From assembly GCA_001781445.1 (NCBI GenBank), contig MFLB01000020.1, positions 166-8,445 of the forward strand: a DNA stretch of 8,280 nt, written 5' to 3'. Numbering within the stretch: position 1 is the first letter of the stretch; every line of letters begins with the position of its first letter. A program made the translations under genes and the position numbers. Source of the DNA: Candidatus Kaiserbacteria bacterium RIFCSPHIGHO2_01_FULL_58_22. GTDB taxonomy: Bacteria; Patescibacteriota; Minisyncoccia; Phycocordibacterales; UBA2100. The notes under the pieces were generated by a model. It was not told where the DNA came from and did no database searches. It saw only the letters and a list, made by a program, of their open reading frames with translations. Of this stretch, positions 5,508 through 8,280 are shown in pieces.

Positions 5508-8186
5508 ATGCCGCCGAGGATCGAATGGTACCGGGAGCCGCTGTCAGAGATTTTTAAGACGCTCTCGAGCGCCGAGCGGGGATTGAGCGAGGAGGAAGCG
5601 AGGCGGCGGCTTTTGGAGCACGGACCAAACGCGTTGCCCGAAGCGAAGCCGGAGAGCTACTTCTCGATATTCGCGCGACAGTTCAAAAGCCCGCTCATCT
5701 ACATCCTCGCGGGAGCGAGCGCCGTCATCTTCGCGCTCGGCGAGCCCGTCGACGGCTCCATCATTCTTGCCATCCTGCTTTTCAACGCCGTCGTCGGAAG
5801 CATCCAGGAGGGAAGGGCGCAAAACACGCTTCGCGCGCTCCGGCATTTCGTCGAGACGCAGGCGACCGTGCTTCGCGGGAAAGAACTCATCGTAAAGGAC
5901 GCGGAAGTGGTGCGGGGCGACACCATCATTCTCCATGAGGGCGAAAAAGTGCCGGCCGATGCGAGGCTCATCCTCGCGCACAATCTCCGCGTCGACGAGT
6001 CCGCGCTTACGGGAGAATCCGAGCCGGTGCAGAAAGAGCACGACGCCGCGCTTCCGGAAGGCCTTCCCGTCGCCGAGCAAAGGACGATGCTCTTCAAAGG
6101 CACCAACGTGGCCGCGGGCAACGGCCGCGCGCTCGTCGTCGCGACGGGGGGCGAGACCGAGATAGGCCGCATCGCGAAGGAGATAGCTGTTCCCGATACG
6201 GAAATACCGCTCCAGGCGAGCATCCGGTATCTTTCGAGGAGCATCATCGCCGTCGTCCTCGCCGCGGGCCTCTGCATATTTTTTCTTGGGCTCGCGAAGG
6301 GCCTTTCCGTCGTCCAGATGTTCGCGACCGTCGTCTCGCTCGCCGTCTCCGTGATACCGGAAGGACTGCCCATCGTCATGACGCTCGTTCTCGCGACCGG
6401 CGTCTGGCGCATGGGGAAGCGGAACGCGCTCGTGAAGCGGCTCGCGGCGGTGGAGGCGCTCGGCCAGGCGAGCGTCATCGCGGTCGACAAGACCGGCACC
6501 ATCACGAAGAACGAGCTGGTCGTGCAGAGAGTGTGGGTCGGGAAGTCGTTCGACGTAGGCGGCGTGGGATACGAGCCGAAAGGCGATGTGTCTCTGGAGG
6601 GAAACGTCGTCGAACCCTTGAACCATCCCGCGCTCCTTTTCATCGGAAAGATGGCGGCTTTTTGCGCCGATGCGCGGGTCGTCTATAGCGACGAGGAAAA
6701 ACGCTGGCGCGTCGCGGGCGACCCGACGGAAGCCGCGCTCCTCGTCTTTGCCGAGAAGCTCGGCTTTCACAAGGAAGACTTGGAGAGCGAATCGCCACTC
6801 CTTGGCGAGCTCCCATTCGATTCGGTGCGGAAGTACCAGGCAAGCGTCCACCGGGAGGGGCACGCGAACATTCTTTCCGTCGTCGGCGCGCCGGAGGTGG
6901 TGCTGAAGCGCTCGCATCTCGTGCGGCGCTCCGGCCACGGGGAGCCGATATCCGCCGCGGAGCGCAAGGAGCTTGAAGAGCTATTTCTCTCGTGGTCGCG
7001 CGAGGGCCTGCGGGTCATCGGCGTCGCGGAAAAGCGCGAGGTCGCGGAAGGGCTCGCTGACGAGGACGTGCGCGCGCTCACCTTCGTCGGATTTTTCGGC
7101 ATGAAAGACGGGCTGAGGGAGGGGGTACGGGAGTCCCTCGAACAAGCGCGCGACGCGGGGATACGGGTCGTCATGATAACGGGCGATCACAAGGTGACCG
7201 CCTCGGCCATCGCGAAAGACGCGGGCATCTGGAAGCCGAACGACCTCGTTCTCACCGGCGAGGAAATGGACGCGCTCTCCGACGCGGCGCTCACGGACAA
7301 GCTCGCGAATGCGAGCGTGTTCGCGCGCGTGACGCCGGAACACAAGCTCCGCATCATCCGTGCCTACAAGGCTCGCGGCGAGATAATCGCCATGACGGGC
7401 GACGGCGTGAACGATGCGCCGTCCCTGATCGCCGCCGACCTTGGCGTCGCGATGGGCGGCATCGGCACCGAAGTCGCGAAGGAAGCCTCCGACATCGTTC
7501 TCCTCGACGACAACTTCGGCTCCATCGTCTCCGCGGTCGAGGAGGGGCGGAGCATCTACAAGACCATCAAGAAGGTCATCCTCTACCTTTTCTCCACGGG
7601 TCTCGGCGAAGCGTTTACCATCGTCGGCGCTATCTTCATGGGCTTCGCCGTTCCCGTGCTTCCCGCGCAGATCATCTGGCTCAATTTCGTCACCGACGGT
7701 TTCCTCGACGTCGCGCTTGCCATGGAGCCCAAAGAGCAGGGGCTTCTCGAGCGCGGGTATGGCCGCGCCAAAAAATACCTGCTCGACCGCCTCGCCGTGG
7801 AGCGCATGGTCGTGATGGCGCTTCCCATGGCGGTTGGCGCGCTCATCTTGTTCGACATGTACGCCGCCGAAGGTTTCGCGAAGGCCTCGACGGTCGTCCT
7901 CTCGGCGCTTGCCGTCTTCCAGTGGTTCAACGCATGGAACTGCCGCGCGGAGAAGGAATCGCTTTTCTCGCAGAATTTTTTCGGCAACGCGTATCTCGTC
8001 GGCGCGACCGGCCTCGTGATATGCCTCCAGCTTCTCGCCGTCTACAATCCGTTCCTCCAGGGCATCCTGCACACGGTGCCGCTCTCGCTTTCCGACTGGC
8101 TCATTATCGTGCCGGTCGCCGCGTCCATCGTGCTTGCCGAGGAGTTGCGCAAATTTTCCGCGCGGGCGCTCTCTCCTGTATACTAG
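5508..8186 (+). CDS. P2-type cation-transporting ATPase (Ca2+-ATPase-like)
   Basis: This 892-residue membrane pump has the full P-type layout. It begins with an N-terminal cation-ATPase domain (about 7-45) and helices M1-M2 (about 62-100). The actuator domain carries TGES (168-171). Helix M4 has PEGLP (284-288). The phosphorylated aspartate is D327 in DKTGT, and the nucleotide domain contains LPFDSVRK (435-442). Hinge motifs are TGD (558-560) and TGDGVND (630-636). Six C-terminal helices follow. PEGLP plus NFVTDG (N726, T729, D730) in M6 and E701 in M5 place it in the P2 group with SERCA-like and bacterial Ca2+ or Na+ pumps, so it probably exports Ca2+ or another small cation. Two positions are unusual. 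The KGAPE lysine of the nucleotide pocket is V459, and the M5 asparagine equivalent to SERCA N768 is G698. These make the ion and stoichiometry uncertain. ATG 5508 is chosen over TTG 5499, which lies inside the -10 box. Confidence 0.92.
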   Translation: MPPRIEWYREPLSEIFKTLSSAERGLSEEEARRRLLEHGPNALPEAKPESYFSIFARQFKSPLIYILAGASAVIFALGEPVDGSIILAILLFNAVVGSIQEGRAQNTLRALRHFVETQATVLRGKELIVKDAEVVRGDTIILHEGEKVPADARLILAHNLRVDESALTGESEPVQKEHDAALPEGLPVAEQRTMLFKGTNVAAGNGRALVVATGGETEIGRIAKEIAVPDTEIPLQASIRYLSRSIIAVVLAAGLCIFFLGLAKGLSVVQMFATVVSLAVSVIPEGLPIVMTLVLATGVWRMGKRNALVKRLAAVEALGQASVIAVDKTGTITKNELVVQRVWVGKSFDVGGVGYEPKGDVSLEGNVVEPLNHPALLFIGKMAAFCADARVVYSDEEKRWRVAGDPTEAALLVFAEKLGFHKEDLESESPLLGELPFDSVRKYQASVHREGHANILSVVGAPEVVLKRSHLVRRSGHGEPISAAERKELEELFLSWSREGLRVIGVAEKREVAEGLADEDVRALTFVGFFGMKDGLREGVRESLEQARDAGIRVVMITGDHKVTASAIAKDAGIWKPNDLVLTGEEMDALSDAALTDKLANASVFARVTPEHKLRIIRAYKARGEIIAMTGDGVNDAPSLIAADLGVAMGGIGTEVAKEASDIVLLDDNFGSIVSAVEEGRSIYKTIKKVILYLFSTGLGEAFTIVGAIFMGFAVPVLPAQIIWLNFVTDGFLDVALAMEPKEQGLLERGYGRAKKYLLDRLAVERMVVMALPMAVGALILFDMYAAEGFAKASTVVLSALAVFQWFNAWNCRAEKESLFSQNFFGNAYLVGATGLVICLQLLAVYNPFLQGILHTVPLSLSDWLIIVPVAASIVLAEELRKFSARALSPVY
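8179..8184 (+). promoter_or_regulatory. Possible -10 box (TATACT) overlapping the ATPase gene's end
   Basis: TATACT covers the last codons and first stop base of the P-type ATPase gene. An ATG follows five bases later at 8190. The spacing resembles the other promoters here. The short frame it would start runs through an inverted-repeat region and does not look coding, so the box could serve an RNA, a later start or nothing. Confidence 0.33.
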
Positions 8187-8280
8187 AGCATGTTCGGAAA
8201 CCCACACTCACTCCCGCCTTCAGGTTTCCGCGCCTGCGGAACTCGCTTCGCTCAAACAGTCCTCGTCGCGGAAACCTTAC
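8187..8280. repeat. Intergenic stretch with alternating inverted repeats
   Basis: CGGAAACC occurs at 8195-8202 and 8269-8276, with its reverse complement GGTTTCCG at 8223-8230. The last two lie in an 11-bp inverted repeat, AGGTTTCCGCG (8222-8232) and CGCGGAAACCT (8267-8277), around a 34-base loop containing CTCGCTTCGCTC. The middle copy can pair with either neighbour, giving two mutually exclusive hairpins. No T-run is seen before the window ends. It may be a dispersed intergenic repeat or a terminator or regulatory structure. I see no convincing gene in it. Confidence 0.6.

Noticed and set aside
6981..8207. Long minus-strand open frame (about 408 codons) opposite the P-type ATPase gene
   Set aside because: It is a shadow frame in GC-rich DNA: the peptide is almost all Arg, Asp, Glu and His with no domains, and it lies antisense to a clear P-type ATPase. 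The same holds for 5544-6938 and 736-1917 on the minus strand.
8190..8280. ATG at 8190 after a TATACT box, opening a frame to the window end
   Set aside because: The 30-codon peptide is read through inverted repeats and has no protein-like pattern. Without the continuing sequence I cannot support it as a gene.

Overview
The window is a compact, GC-rich (about 60-65% by hand counts), mostly plus-strand stretch of bacterial chromosome using the standard code (TGA is a stop). It holds six well-supported genes and one weak partial gene at the left edge. Short -10 boxes (TATACT, TATAAT, TAACAT) lie only 7-8 bases before several start codons, and no start has a Shine-Dalgarno sequence. This points to leaderless or near-leaderless transcription. 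Together with the gene content and tight packing, it suggests a candidate-phyla-radiation bacterium, probably a GC-rich parcubacterial lineage. That placement is an inference: no rRNA or marker gene is present.

Layout. At the left edge a possible divergent minus-strand gene begins and runs out of the window. Next is a multi-spanning membrane protein with degenerate PiT (SLC20) phosphate-permease motifs (145-1098). A MacA/MacB-like ABC export module follows: a membrane-anchored adaptor (1181-2728), an FtsX/MacB-type permease overlapping it by ATGA (2725-3975), and after 41 bases the cognate ATPase (4017-4691), which may have its own promoter. The three probably form one transmembrane complex using ATP to drive export or mechanical work at the envelope.

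The 175 bases after the ATPase gene (4692-4866) hold a perfect 42-bp palindrome with no spacer, a smaller palindrome, and a promoter with recognisable -35 and extended -10 boxes. That promoter serves a 192-residue protein of unrecognised family built from two copies of a unit with a 91-residue period (4867-5445). This palindrome-plus-duplicated-protein unit is the least explained part of the window. The layout would fit a regulator and its operator, but nothing in the sequence proves it.

The last complete gene is a P2-type cation-transporting ATPase (5508-8186) with all catalytic motifs but two notable substitutions. A TATACT box overlaps its last codons and stop. The final 94 bases carry alternating direct and inverted copies of CGGAAACC and look non-coding.
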